Shown here one piece after another: positions 7,252 through 15,000 of a DNA stretch of 47,822 nt. The stretch spans positions 1 to 47,822 of the forward strand of contig CAMDPO010000017.1 of assembly GCA_945904955.1 (NCBI GenBank), given 5' to 3'. This DNA comes from Rhizobium sp. Q54 (GTDB lineage: Bacteria > Pseudomonadota > Alphaproteobacteria > UBA2966 > CAIVPW01). The notes under the pieces are model-generated. The model was not told where the DNA came from. It made no database searches and worked only from the letters and a program-made list of their open reading frames with translations. Position 1 is the stretch's first letter. Each line of letters begins with the position of its first letter. Position numbers and translations under genes: made by a program.

Positions 7252-8367
7252 CACCATCAGCGCCACTCCCTCGAAGCTGGAGATGACGACGTCGGCCTTG
7301 CCGTCGCCGTTGAGGTCGCCGGCGGCGAGGTTGTAGGCGCCCGGTCCGACCCGATAGGGCGAGCCCGCTGCGCCGGCGAATCCGGCGCGGCTGCCGACCA
7401 GTGCGGTGACCGACGTGCCGTTGGCCGTGAGGATGTCGGCGAGGCCGTCGCCGTTCACGTCGCCAACGACGGCGTCGAATCCTTCGGCGCCGGTGCGGTA
7501 GCGCCCGGCGCCGTCGGGCGTGAGCAGGCCCCCGAAGTTGATCAGCACCGTGACGTCGTTACGCTCGGCGTAGCCGATGATGGCGTCGGGGGCGTCGTCA
7601 CCGTCGACGTCACCGAAGCCGAGCAGCTTGGGTGCTTCGCCTTCGAACTGCATGCGCGCGCCGGTGCGGAAGCCGCCGCGGCCGTCGTTGAAGCGGGGCA
7701 CGATCAGGCCGCTGCGGCCGTCGGCAGCGCGGCCCGCGGTGACAAGATCGACGCGCTTGTCTCCGTTCACGTCCCACAGCAGGTGCGAGTAGAAGTCCAT
7801 GCCGGGGTCGAGGGTCACGACCGGACCGGGGCGCAGGGCGCCCGCGCCGTCGCCCAACAGTACCTCGACGGTGTTGCGGCGGCCGTTGGCGCTGACCACG
7901 TCGGCATGGCCGTCGCCGTTGGTGTCGGCGATGTGCAGGAACGGTTTGTAGAACGGGATCGCGGGCGCGGTGGCGAGCGGCGCCCCGGCCGCAGCGAAGG
8001 TGCCGTTGCCCGTGCCGCGCAGCACCCGCACAAGCTCCTGGGTCGCGTCCTTGTTGGCGACGATCAGGTCCGGGATGCCGTCGCTGGTCAGGTCGCCGAG
8101 GGTGATGGCGCCCGGCTCGAAGGCGAGGGCAATCGAGGTTGGCGCGGCGAAGCGTCCGTCGCCGCTGCCGAGGGCGACGGAGATGACGCGCTGCAGCAGG
8201 TGCTTGGTGACGAGGTCGAGGCGGCCGTCGCGGTTGAGATCGACAAGAAACACCTCGCCCGAGCCGGGACCGACCTGCACCGGCGTGCCCGCGACGAGCA
8301 GATCAACCGCGAGCGCCGGCCAGGCGACCGTGGCGAGGAGTGCGGCGGTGCACAAGGCGCGCGTCAT
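7237..8367 (-). CDS. Secreted FG-GAP/VCBS seven-blade propeller protein
   Basis: A 376-residue protein with a clear signal peptide (residues 1-20, ending WPALA). The rest is made of seven repeats with the calcium-binding-like pattern DxNxDGxxD: DLNRDGRLD, DLTSDGIPD, DTNGDGHAD, DVNGDKRVD, DVDGDDAPD, DVNGDGLAD, DLNGDGKAD. Seven repeats predict a closed seven-bladed beta-propeller in the periplasm or outside the cell. The partner or ligand is unknown. It lies 34 bases after pqqE on the same strand and so may be the last gene of the pqq operon. Its 3' end overlaps maf by 15 bases. Confidence 0.85.
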   Translation of the reverse strand: MTRALCTAALLATVAWPALAVDLLVAGTPVQVGPGSGEVFLVDLNRDGRLDLVTKHLLQRVISVALGSGDGRFAAPTSIALAFEPGAITLGDLTSDGIPDLIVANKDATQELVRVLRGTGNGTFAAAGAPLATAPAIPFYKPFLHIADTNGDGHADVVSANGRRNTVEVLLGDGAGALRPGPVVTLDPGMDFYSHLLWDVNGDKRVDLVTAGRAADGRSGLIVPRFNDGRGGFRTGARMQFEGEAPKLLGFGDVDGDDAPDAIIGYAERNDVTVLINFGGLLTPDGAGRYRTGAEGFDAVVGDVNGDGLADILTANGTSVTALVGSRAGFAGAAGSPYRVGPGAYNLAAGDLNGDGKADVVISSFEGVALMVLLGQ

Positions 8368-8401
8368 GGCGGGCCATGGTACGCGCGCGCGCGGTGCGGG
8401 A

Positions 8402-9538
8402 CTACCCCGCCGGCTCGTGGTGTCCGAACACCGCCGCGTCGGGCGTCTCGTCGGTGCCGATGCGGCGGTAGATGAACTCCGGCGCCGCGGCGCTGGCTTC
8501 CTTCATGGCGAGGCCGAAGGTCGCCTCGTGCAGGGGCGACAGCTCGCAGGCGGGGTCGACGGTGCCGGCGTCACCGGCCAGCGCGTAGGCCTGGCAGCGG
8601 CAGCCGCCCCAATCGATCTCCTTGCGGTCGCAGCTCTTGCACGGCTCGGGCATCCAGTCGGTGCCGCGGTATTTGTTGAAGGCGACCGAGTTGTCCCAGA
8701 TCCACTGCAGGCTGTGCTCGTGCACGCTGTCGAAGGCGAGGTTCGGGATGCTCTCGGCGGCGTGGCAGGGCAGCACCTTGCCCGCCGGGCTGATGTTCAG
8801 GAACCGCCGCGCCCAGCCGCCCATGCAGGTCTTCGGGCGCTTGGCGTAGTAGTCGGGCACGACGTAGTCGATGACGAGCACGCCCTTGAGCCGCACGCGC
8901 GCGGCCTCGACGACTTTGGTGGTGCGCTGGAGCTGCTCGTAGGTCGGGATGAAGGCGGCGCGGTTCTTGAGCGCCCAGCCGTAGTACTGGACCTGGGCGA
9001 TCTCGATGCGCTCGGCGTCGAGCTCGACCGCCATCTCGAGGAAGTCGGGGACGTGGTCGATGTTCTGGCGGTGGACGACGGCGTTCACCGTCAGCGGCAG
9101 GCCGATCTTGCGCACCAGGCGCGCCACTTCGAGCTTCTTGAGGTGACCCTTGAAGCCGGCGATGCGGTCGGCATTGGCTGCCTCGGTGTCCTGGAAGCTG
9201 ACCTGCACGTGCTCCAGGCCGAGGTCGGCGAGGGCGCGCAGCCGCTTCTCGTCCAGCAGCACGCCGGAGGTGATCAGGTTGGTGTAGAGCCCGACCTTGG
9301 TGGCGTGCTCGACCAGCTGCTCCAAGTCCTTGCGCACCGTCGGCTCGCCGCCGGAGAAATGCACCTGGTGCATGCCCATGGCGGCGGCCTCGTCGAGGAT
9401 GCGCAACCAGGTCTTGGTGTCGAGCTCCTTGCCCGAGCGTTCCAGCTCCAAGGGGTTGGAGCAATAGGGGCACTGCAGCGGGCAGCGGTGCGAAAGCTCG
9501 GCAAGCAGGGCGAGAGGCGGTTCTACGCGTGCGTTCAT
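8402..9538 (-). CDS. pqqE: PqqA peptide cyclase (radical SAM enzyme)
   Basis: A 378-residue radical SAM/SPASM enzyme that links Glu and Tyr side chains of the PqqA peptide in the first chemical step of PQQ synthesis. The motif C-x3-C-x2-C is seen as C19, C23, C26 in HRCPLQCPYC. The C-terminal SPASM cysteines are seen as CMGGW, CHAAES and EPCKSCDRKEIDWGGCRCQ. The ATG at 9538 is chosen because family similarity starts there and AGGAAT lies just upstream. The gene begins 10 bases after the pqqD stop. Confidence 0.97.
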   Translation of the reverse strand: MNARVEPPLALLAELSHRCPLQCPYCSNPLELERSGKELDTKTWLRILDEAAAMGMHQVHFSGGEPTVRKDLEQLVEHATKVGLYTNLITSGVLLDEKRLRALADLGLEHVQVSFQDTEAANADRIAGFKGHLKKLEVARLVRKIGLPLTVNAVVHRQNIDHVPDFLEMAVELDAERIEIAQVQYYGWALKNRAAFIPTYEQLQRTTKVVEAARVRLKGVLVIDYVVPDYYAKRPKTCMGGWARRFLNISPAGKVLPCHAAESIPNLAFDSVHEHSLQWIWDNSVAFNKYRGTDWMPEPCKSCDRKEIDWGGCRCQAYALAGDAGTVDPACELSPLHEATFGLAMKEASAAAPEFIYRRIGTDETPDAAVFGHHEPAG

Positions 9539-9548
9539 AACTGGATTC

Positions 9549-9884
9549 CTATTTGCCCCCGGCGGCTGCTTTGGCCTGCGGCGCGCGCGCCGCATCGACC
9601 AGAAACGCCTTGTCGGCGAGATCCTGGAGCATGGCGACGACGTCGGTGGCCACCACGTCGCGGGGTGGCGGATCGATGGTGATCATCTCCATCAGCGTGT
9701 CGACGACGGCGCCGAGGGTGCGCTGGCCGTCGACCAGCTTGAGCACGGTGACGGCCATCTCGTCGGGCTCCAGCAGGCGCTCGGGGGCGAGGATCACCCA
9801 CTGCTGCTTGGTGTTGTTGAAGCGGAACTTCACGCCGCGCGGAAAGGCGGGCACGGAGGCTTCGCTGAAGGCGGCGCGCTCCAT
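9549..9884 (-). CDS. pqqD: PqqA-binding chaperone
   Basis: A 111-residue protein that holds the PqqA precursor and delivers it to PqqE. It shows the PqqD core: PAFPRGVKFRFNNTKQQWVILAPERLLEPDE and the winged-helix part VLKLVDGQRTLGAVVDTL. The C-terminus has a short Ala/Lys-rich tail. It starts two bases after the pqqC stop, in the usual order pqqC-D-E. Confidence 0.95.
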   Translation of the reverse strand: MERAAFSEASVPAFPRGVKFRFNNTKQQWVILAPERLLEPDEMAVTVLKLVDGQRTLGAVVDTLMEMITIDPPPRDVVATDVVAMLQDLADKAFLVDAARAPQAKAAAGGK

Positions 9885-9886
9885 GC

Positions 9887-10702
9887 CTAGGCTGCCGGAA
9901 CGAAGGCGCCGGGCGGCACGTTGCCCTGCACATAGGCGTAGTCGAGGGCGTCGAGCATGGTCCACAGCACCTCGCACTTGAATAGGAGGGCGTCGCACAC
10001 GGCTTCGCGTTCTTCCTGGGTGCGGGCGTTGGTGCGCACGTAGTCGAGGCACCAGTCGGCGTCGCGCGGCGCCTGGTTCAGGCGCTTGCGGAAGTACGCC
10101 ATGACGTCGTCGGTGATGAATGTGTAGCTCTCCAGCATGCCGGAGATGCGCTCGCGGTGGATGCCCGGTGCGAACAGCTCGGTGAGGGACGAGGCGACGC
10201 CTTCGAGGGTCGGGCGGTCGCGGGTGAAATTCAGGTAGGCATCCACGGCGAAGCGCGTCGCCGGCAGGATGCCACGCGTCGAGGTGACCAGCTCGCGATC
10301 GAGGCCGAGTCCATCGGTGAGCTTGAACCAGCGCGCGATGCCGCCTTCGTTCTCGTGGGTGCCGTCGTGGTTCTCGATGCGGTGGCGCCATTCCAGGCGC
10401 GCGCGCGGATCGCGCATGCGCGCGAGCACCGCACCATCTTTCATCGGGATGGTGGACTGGTAGTAGTAGCGATTGAGCGCCCATGCCTGCACCTGGCCCT
10501 TGGTGCATTTGCCGCCATGCAGGCGCGCGTGGAACGGGTGCAGGTTGTGATAGCGGGTCGCGCCGATCTCGCGCAGGCGCGCCTCCAACTCGTCGGCGTT
10601 GCGCATCTGCGGATGCGACTCGTTCCACGTCACGCTGCGCAGGTGCACCGCGATCGGGACGGATGCCGGCGCGGGGTGTTCGATGGTCTGCAACTTGTTC
10701 AC
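9887..10702 (-). CDS. pqqC: Pyrroloquinoline-quinone synthase
   Basis: A 271-residue, all-helical, cofactor-free oxidase that carries out the last ring closure and oxidation to PQQ. Landmarks are YHNLHPFHARLHGGK, QAWALNRYYYQSTIPMKDGA, and NHDGTHENEGGIARWF. The start is GTG at 10702; its GTG overlaps the pqqB stop (GTGA), so the two are coupled. The N-terminal 35 residues before NADELEARL are longer than in typical PqqC, so an internal start cannot be excluded. Confidence 0.94.
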   Translation of the reverse strand: MNKLQTIEHPAPASVPIAVHLRSVTWNESHPQMRNADELEARLREIGATRYHNLHPFHARLHGGKCTKGQVQAWALNRYYYQSTIPMKDGAVLARMRDPRARLEWRHRIENHDGTHENEGGIARWFKLTDGLGLDRELVTSTRGILPATRFAVDAYLNFTRDRPTLEGVASSLTELFAPGIHRERISGMLESYTFITDDVMAYFRKRLNQAPRDADWCLDYVRTNARTQEEREAVCDALLFKCEVLWTMLDALDYAYVQGNVPPGAFVPAA

Positions 10703-11631
10703 AGCGTCACCTTCATTCCGTCGTAGCCGACTTCCCAGCCCTCCGATTCGACGAACCGGCGCTCGGCCGAGTCCTCCGCCAGCACGGGGTTGGTGTTGTT
10801 GATATGGACGAACACCTTGCGCCTGACGCCCAGGTCTTCGAAGGCTGCGACCGAGCCGTCGTCGCCGGAAACGTGCATGTGGCCCATGCGGCCACCGGTC
10901 TTCTTGCCGGTGCGCGACGCGATCATCTCGTCGTCCTTCCACACGGTGCCATCGAAGAAGACAAGGTCGGCGCCGGTCAGGCGGCGGGCGAGGGTGGGTG
11001 GCATCGACGCGCAGGCGGGCACGTAGAAAAAGCTGCTACCGCTCGCGCGCTCGGTGATCTGCAGCGCGATGGTGTCCTCCGCCGTCGATCCCATGTTCGC
11101 CTGGTTCGCGTCCTCGAGGTACAGCGCCACCTTGCCCGGCACGGCGAACGGTTCCACGGAGATGCCGTTGATGACGCCGTCCTTGCCGGCGAGATCGGTG
11201 CGGCGATCGAGGTCGAGCGGGCGGCGGTCGACATAGGCCGGGTTGAGCACGCCGTAGACCGAGTTGCGGTCGAGCACCGCGTGCACACGTCGGGTGGCGT
11301 AGACAGCCAGTGGCTGGCTCTCGCGCAAGTTCAAGAGGCCGGCAATGTGGTCAACGTCGGCGTTGGTGAGCACGGCGCCCACGATCGGGCTGTGGCGCGT
11401 GCTGGCCGCATCCGGGTGCAGGTCGGCGTTGTCGTCGATCTGCTTGCGCAGGTCCGGCGACGCGTTGAGCAGGAACCACTTGCCGTCGCCGGACGAAACC
11501 GCGAGCGAGGACTGGGTGCGCCGCTTGACCTTGGGGTCGCCGGCGCGGGCGCGCTTGCACTGGAGGCAGTTGCAGTTCCACTGCGGGAAGCCGCCGCCCG
11601 CCGCGGAGCCGAGAACGATCACTTGCAGCAT
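10699..11631 (-). CDS. pqqB: PQQ biosynthesis protein PqqB (metallo-beta-lactamase fold)
   Basis: A 310-residue protein of the metallo-hydrolase fold, thought to act as a hydroxylase on the PQQ precursor. It begins with the family's MLQVIVLGSAAGGGFPQWNCNC, and has LTNADVDHIAGLLNLRE in place of the classic HxHxDH motif and GHMHVSGDDGS later. The Cys pair WNCNCLQC is characteristic. The ATG at 11631 is chosen on homology. Its end overlaps pqqC by 4 bases. Confidence 0.95.
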   Translation of the reverse strand: MLQVIVLGSAAGGGFPQWNCNCLQCKRARAGDPKVKRRTQSSLAVSSGDGKWFLLNASPDLRKQIDDNADLHPDAASTRHSPIVGAVLTNADVDHIAGLLNLRESQPLAVYATRRVHAVLDRNSVYGVLNPAYVDRRPLDLDRRTDLAGKDGVINGISVEPFAVPGKVALYLEDANQANMGSTAEDTIALQITERASGSSFFYVPACASMPPTLARRLTGADLVFFDGTVWKDDEMIASRTGKKTGGRMGHMHVSGDDGSVAAFEDLGVRRKVFVHINNTNPVLAEDSAERRFVESEGWEVGYDGMKVTL

Positions 11632-11702
11632 TGGCTGCACCCTAACGTGCGCCCGATGGGTGGTTAATCTATGCGAGACATAGCCGGCGGTTGTTGCGGC
11701 GA

Positions 11703-11719
11703 CAGGCCCGAAGGGCCTG
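11703..11719 (-). promoter_or_regulatory. Stem-loop with CUUCGG loop before pqqB
   Basis: CAGGCCC (11703-11709) pairs with GGGCCTG (11713-11719). Read on the minus strand the loop region is CTTCGG, the very stable UUCG tetraloop. It lies in the pqqA-pqqB spacer and may protect or process the downstream mRNA. Confidence 0.45.
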
Positions 11720-11743
11720 GCGGGACGCCCGCCCATAAACGCG

Positions 11744-11772
11744 AAACGCCCCGGCTATGCTCCGGGGCGTTT
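11744..11772 (-). terminator. Attenuator or terminator stem after pqqA
   Basis: AAACGCCCCGG (11744-11754) pairs perfectly with CCGGGGCGTTT (11762-11772) across a 7-base loop, 30 bases after the pqqA stop. On the minus strand it ends in CGTTT, giving a short U-run. Such a stem would let pqqA be made in excess over pqqBCDE, as expected for a precursor peptide. Confidence 0.6.
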
Positions 11773-11802
11773 GCGATCCTGGCCTAAGCGAGGAAGGGAG
11801 CT

Positions 11803-11880
11803 CTAGAGCTCGGCGCAGGCGTAGCAGTTGATCTCCATGCCGACGCTGATGACGGTGATCTTCGGGGTCTTCCAAGCCAT
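11803..11880 (-). CDS. pqqA: PQQ precursor peptide PqqA
   Basis: A 25-residue ribosomal peptide that is the raw material for PQQ. It begins MAWKTPKITVISVGM and contains the key Glu16 and Tyr20 (EINCY), the pair cross-linked by PqqE. GAGGAG lies upstream of the ATG. It is the first gene of pqqABCDE and is followed by two stem-loops. Confidence 0.96.
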   Translation of the reverse strand: MAWKTPKITVISVGMEINCYACAEL

Positions 11881-11902
11881 GGTCGTCTCCTCTGGAACGG
11901 CG

Positions 11903-11919
11903 CGATCCCATATGGATCG
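11903..11919. promoter_or_regulatory. Perfect 17-bp dyad upstream of pqqA
   Basis: CGATCC (11903-11908) and GGATCG (11914-11919) form perfect arms around CATAT, 23 bases before the pqqA start. It could be an operator or a 5'-UTR hairpin. The regulator is unknown; the neighbouring LysR gene is one candidate. Confidence 0.35.
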
Positions 11920-11981
11920 AACGATTGCAGTGTCGGCGAGGAGACGATGAGTAGAAATCTATCCGAGCCATACGGGTGCCG

Positions 11982-12000
11982 GCCTATGCCCGCCATAGGC
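11982..12000 (-). other. Short stem-loop between the LysR gene and pqqA
   Basis: GCCTATG (11982-11988) pairs with CATAGGC (11994-12000) over a 5-base loop, 30 bases after the LysR-type gene stop. No U-run follows, so its role as a terminator is doubtful. Confidence 0.3.
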
Positions 12001-12030
12001 AAAGGCGATGGTCGTGGCAAGCCGGGGCGA

Positions 12031-13023
12031 TCAGCCGACTTTGGCGGGTGCCGCGCGTTCCGCGCCGATCGGGCGGATGAACGGCGGCTGGGGCAGCACC
12101 GCAGGGATCTCGACCTCGGCGCCGGCCTGCTCGAGCGACGCGATGAAAGTCGCGTACGGCTCGATGCGCGCGTACTGGCTCGGGATCAGACCGACGATGC
12201 GGCGGTCGGGCAGGTCGACGTTGTAGAGCTGGACGCCAAAATCGATTGCCGTGCCGAGGCGCGCGGTGAGCGCCGGCACCACGGCGACGCCCAAGCCTTC
12301 TTGCACCAAGGACAGCGCGACCTCGTAGGTGCGCACCTGGGTGACGACGCGGTGCTGCGGAATGTTGCCCTGGAACCATTCTTCCATGCGGCGCTGGTGC
12401 GCGGTGCCAAAGCTGAACTGAATGGCGCTGTTGATGACCTTGCGCTCGGCCTCAGGCAGGTCGTGCCACGGGTCTTTGACCTTGGATAGGTCGATGCCCT
12501 TCGGCACCGCGAGCACGTACGGGTCGCTGAACATCTCGAAGCGGCGGAACGAGACGTTGCTCTTGGCGATCGAGTCTTCGGCGACCAGCGCCACCGTGAG
12601 GCGGCGGCCGTAGAGCAGCTCGATTGCCTCGCCGGGTGAGACCTCGTGCACGTCGAGCTCGACGGAGGGGAACACCTTGGACATGCGGCGCATGGCGCGG
12701 GGCAGAATCACGCGCGCGATCGAATTCAGTGCGCCGACCGAGATGACGCCGCGCGCGCCATCGGTGAATTCCTGCAAGCCGGCCATCGCTTCGTCGACGC
12801 TGGCGAGGATCAGCTCGGACTTGCGCAGCAGGAACTTGCCGGCGTCGGTGAGCTGCAGCTGGTTGCGGTTGCGGTCGAACAGCTGGGTGCCGATGCCCTC
12901 CTCGAGCTTGGCGATCTGCTGGGACAGAGAGGGTTGCGCCAGGCCGAGCAGCTTGCTGGCGCGCGTCAGCGATTCCGCATGGGCGACGGCCCAGAAAATC
13001 CGCAACTGATGGAGTGTGATCAT
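12031..13023 (-). CDS. LysR-type transcriptional regulator
   Basis: A 330-residue regulator. The N-terminal winged helix-turn-helix is seen in LHQLRIFWAVAHAESLTRASKLLGLAQPSLSQQIAKLEE (residues about 4-42), with LFDRNRNQLQLTDAGK after it. The effector-binding domain starts near residue 90 (GVISVGALNSIA) and runs to about 300; a Pro-rich tail ends the protein. The ATG at 13023 is the family start. It lies upstream of pqqA on the same strand and is divergent from yacG, with 90 bases between. LysR proteins often control the divergent gene, so the yacG/cysteine-array operon or pqq are possible targets. The inducer is unknown. Confidence 0.9.
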   Translation of the reverse strand: MITLHQLRIFWAVAHAESLTRASKLLGLAQPSLSQQIAKLEEGIGTQLFDRNRNQLQLTDAGKFLLRKSELILASVDEAMAGLQEFTDGARGVISVGALNSIARVILPRAMRRMSKVFPSVELDVHEVSPGEAIELLYGRRLTVALVAEDSIAKSNVSFRRFEMFSDPYVLAVPKGIDLSKVKDPWHDLPEAERKVINSAIQFSFGTAHQRRMEEWFQGNIPQHRVVTQVRTYEVALSLVQEGLGVAVVPALTARLGTAIDFGVQLYNVDLPDRRIVGLIPSQYARIEPYATFIASLEQAGAEVEIPAVLPQPPFIRPIGAERAAPAKVG

Positions 13024-13113
13024 GGAATGACCCGGCGCGGCGGCCCGTGGAACACGGTACCAGGGACCACCTCCACTATACCCCGCACGGCGGGCGCGGT
13101 AGAAGGCAGTACC

Positions 13114-13329
13114 ATGGGTACGGTGGCGAGCATGCGGCCGCGGGGCAAGAGCGGCTGCCCGATGTGTGGCAAGCCCGTCATGGAGGGCCACAAGCCGTTC
13201 TGCAGCGCGCGCTGCAGGCAGCTGGACCTCGGCCGCTGGCTGAGCGGCAGCTACGCGATACCCGGTGAGCCCGCCACCAGCGACGACTCCGCCACGCCGC
13301 CCCAAGAAGACAAGGACAACGAATCGTGA
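13114..13329 (+). CDS. yacG: DNA gyrase inhibitor YacG
   Basis: A 71-residue zinc protein. The four-cysteine site is complete: CPMC near residue 15, then CSARC around residues 29-33, followed by RQLDLGRWLSGSYAIPG, the YacG signature. In other bacteria YacG binds GyrB and blocks gyrase. A second in-frame ATG at 13132 would shorten it by six residues; the first is preferred because GAAGGCAG lies 5-12 bases upstream. Its stop overlaps the GTG start of the first cysteine-array gene (GTGA), so yacG is coupled to the array. Confidence 0.9.
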   Translation: MGTVASMRPRGKSGCPMCGKPVMEGHKPFCSARCRQLDLGRWLSGSYAIPGEPATSDDSATPPQEDKDNES

Positions 13330-13904
13330 CCGCCCCGGGAGGGCGTGACAGCATCCCGCTCGTCGCCGGCGACGACGCGCTCCTCGTGCCCGGCCGCAGC
13401 TGCGGCACCTGCACGATGTGCTGCAAGCTCATGGTGGTGCCCGAGCTCAAGAAGCCGCAAGGCACGTGGTGCACCCACTGTGCGCCGCGCTCAGGCTGCA
13501 CCATCTACGAGACACGGCCGACATCGTGTCGCCAGTTCTATTGCGGATACCTCACTTCGCCCGGCGTCGGCGAGAACTGGCGGCCCCTGCACGCACGCAT
13601 GCTGCTGATGAAGGTGGACGGCGGCATCGCGGCGGTCGTCGATCGCGACCGCAAGGACACCTGGAAGCAGCCGCAGTACTACGAGCAGCTCAAGGCGTGG
13701 TCGCGCCAGGGCATGGCGGAGGGCTGGTTCGTCATCGTGCGTGTCGACAAGCACGTCACCGCCATCCTGCCGGACAGCGACGTCGAGCTCGGGCCCATGG
13801 AGTCCGGCGAGGGTATCGAGATCGGCTGGCATCCGACGCCGACCGGCACCCGCTACGAGGCGAAGAAGATTCCGGCACAGATTGCCGCGGACGCCGTGCC
13901 GTGA
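13326..13904 (+). CDS. CxxCxxCC (YkgJ-type) metal-binding protein, array member 1
   Basis: A 192-residue protein with the CxxCxxCC signature near residue 27 (SCGTCTMCCK), followed by WCTHC, GCTIYETRP, SCRQFYCGYL. The cysteine-rich half ends near residue 75. The second half carries VDRDRKDTWKQPQYYEQLKAWSR and a strand-rich stretch AILPDSDVELGPM. This is the domain of YkgJ-like zinc/iron-chelating proteins, also found in the flagellin lysine methylase FliB; no enzyme activity can be assigned. Member 1 has an extra Cys (WCxHC) and Tyr in FYCGY. The start is GTG, overlapping the yacG stop. The N-terminal 20 residues are not shared with the other members. Confidence 0.9.
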   Translation: MTAPGGRDSIPLVAGDDALLVPGRSCGTCTMCCKLMVVPELKKPQGTWCTHCAPRSGCTIYETRPTSCRQFYCGYLTSPGVGENWRPLHARMLLMKVDGGIAAVVDRDRKDTWKQPQYYEQLKAWSRQGMAEGWFVIVRVDKHVTAILPDSDVELGPMESGEGIEIGWHPTPTGTRYEAKKIPAQIAADAVP

Positions 13905-14449
13905 CCGAGGTCGCCGTGACGCGCGCGATCAAGACGGTGCCGGGCCGCTCGTGCGGCACCTGCACACTGTGCTGCAAGCTGATGATGGTGCCCGAGCTCG
14001 AGAAGCCGATGGGCACCTGGTGCGGACACTGCAAGCAGAGCGCAGGCTGCACGATCCATGCGACGCGTCCGCAATCTTGCCGCGACTTCTATTGCGGCTA
14101 CCTGCAATCGGACACCCTCACCGACGAGTGGCTGCCGGCCAAGGCACGCTTCATCGTGGTCGGCGAGGCCTCCGGCATCGTGCTGTACGTCGATCCCGGG
14201 CGCCCCGATGCATGGAAGGACGCCCCGTTCTACGAACGGATAAAATCGTGGTCGCTGTCGGGCGTGCCGAGCAACCGTCAGGTGACCGTGCGCATCGGCC
14301 GCCGCGCCATCGCCGTGCTGCCTGACAAGGACGTCGACCTCGGCGAGATGGAGCCCGGTGACCGCATCATTTGCGAGGCGCGGCGCGGGCCCGTGGGCCG
14401 CGTCTACAGCGCGTACAAGATGCCAAAGGCCGAGGTGACCGGTTCATGA
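13901..14449 (+). CDS. CxxCxxCC metal-binding protein, array member 2
   Basis: A 182-residue paralogue of member 1. The motifs are SCGTCTLCCKLMMVPELEKP, WCGHC, GCTIHATRP, SCRDFYCGYL. It also has the WCxHC/FYCGY combination. In GCTIH the usual Tyr is replaced by His. The C-terminal half has VDPGRPDAWKDAPFYERIKSWS and AIAVLPDKDVDLGEM. The start is GTG at 13901 overlapping the previous stop (GTGA); another in-frame GTG lies at 13916. Function unknown beyond probable Fe or Zn binding. Confidence 0.9.
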   Translation: MTEVAVTRAIKTVPGRSCGTCTLCCKLMMVPELEKPMGTWCGHCKQSAGCTIHATRPQSCRDFYCGYLQSDTLTDEWLPAKARFIVVGEASGIVLYVDPGRPDAWKDAPFYERIKSWSLSGVPSNRQVTVRIGRRAIAVLPDKDVDLGEMEPGDRIICEARRGPVGRVYSAYKMPKAEVTGS

Positions 14450-15000
14450 AGCTCGCCGAACTGGTACCGGGACGCGGCTGCGGCACCTGCACCCTGTGCT
14501 GCAAGCTGATGACGGTGTCCGAGCTCGAAAAGCCGAGCGGCACGTGGTGCAGCCACGTCGCGCAGGGCAAGGGATGCGGCATCTACGAGACGCGGCCGCA
14601 CTCGTGCCGCGCCTTCCTGTGCGGCTACCTGTCCACCGAGGCCCTCTCGGACGCCTGGTATCCGGGACGCTGCAAGATCGTCCTGTCCTCCAACGAAGGC
14701 GGCATCACCGCGCAGATCGATCCGAGCCGCCCCGACGTCTGGCGCCAGGCGCCGTACTACGAGCAGTTCAAGTCGTGGTCGCGCGCCATGTCGCCCAACG
14801 GCCGCGTGATGCTGTTGCGCGTCGGCGCGCGCGCCGTCGTCATCCTGCCGGACGAGGACGTCGACGTTGGCGTGGTCTCACCGAGCGACTCCTTCTTCCT
14901 GGACATGCTGCCGGGCGCGGTTGGCCCGCAGTACCGCGTGCGCAAAGAGGCCAAGAGCGCTGACCTTCTGCGCTTGCCCGTCGCGGAGCAGGTCGAGTGA
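14446..15000 (+). CDS. CxxCxxCC metal-binding protein, array member 3
   Basis: A 184-residue paralogue. The motifs are GCGTCTLCCKLMTVSELEKP, WCSHV, GCGIYETRP, SCRAFLCGYL. It differs from members 1, 2 and 7 by Val in place of the extra Cys (WCSHV) and Leu in place of Tyr (FLCGY), so it lacks both alternative ligands. The C-terminal half keeps IDPSRPDVWRQAPYYEQFKSWSR and VVILPDEDVDVG. The start ATG overlaps the previous stop (ATGA). Confidence 0.9.
   Translation: MKLAELVPGRGCGTCTLCCKLMTVSELEKPSGTWCSHVAQGKGCGIYETRPHSCRAFLCGYLSTEALSDAWYPGRCKIVLSSNEGGITAQIDPSRPDVWRQAPYYEQFKSWSRAMSPNGRVMLLRVGARAVVILPDEDVDVGVVSPSDSFFLDMLPGAVGPQYRVRKEAKSADLLRLPVAEQVE

Noticed and set aside
7783-9682. Long plus-strand frames (230 and 570 codons) opposite pqqE and the propeller gene
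   Set aside because: They are shadows of the minus-strand genes, with no start signals or motifs.
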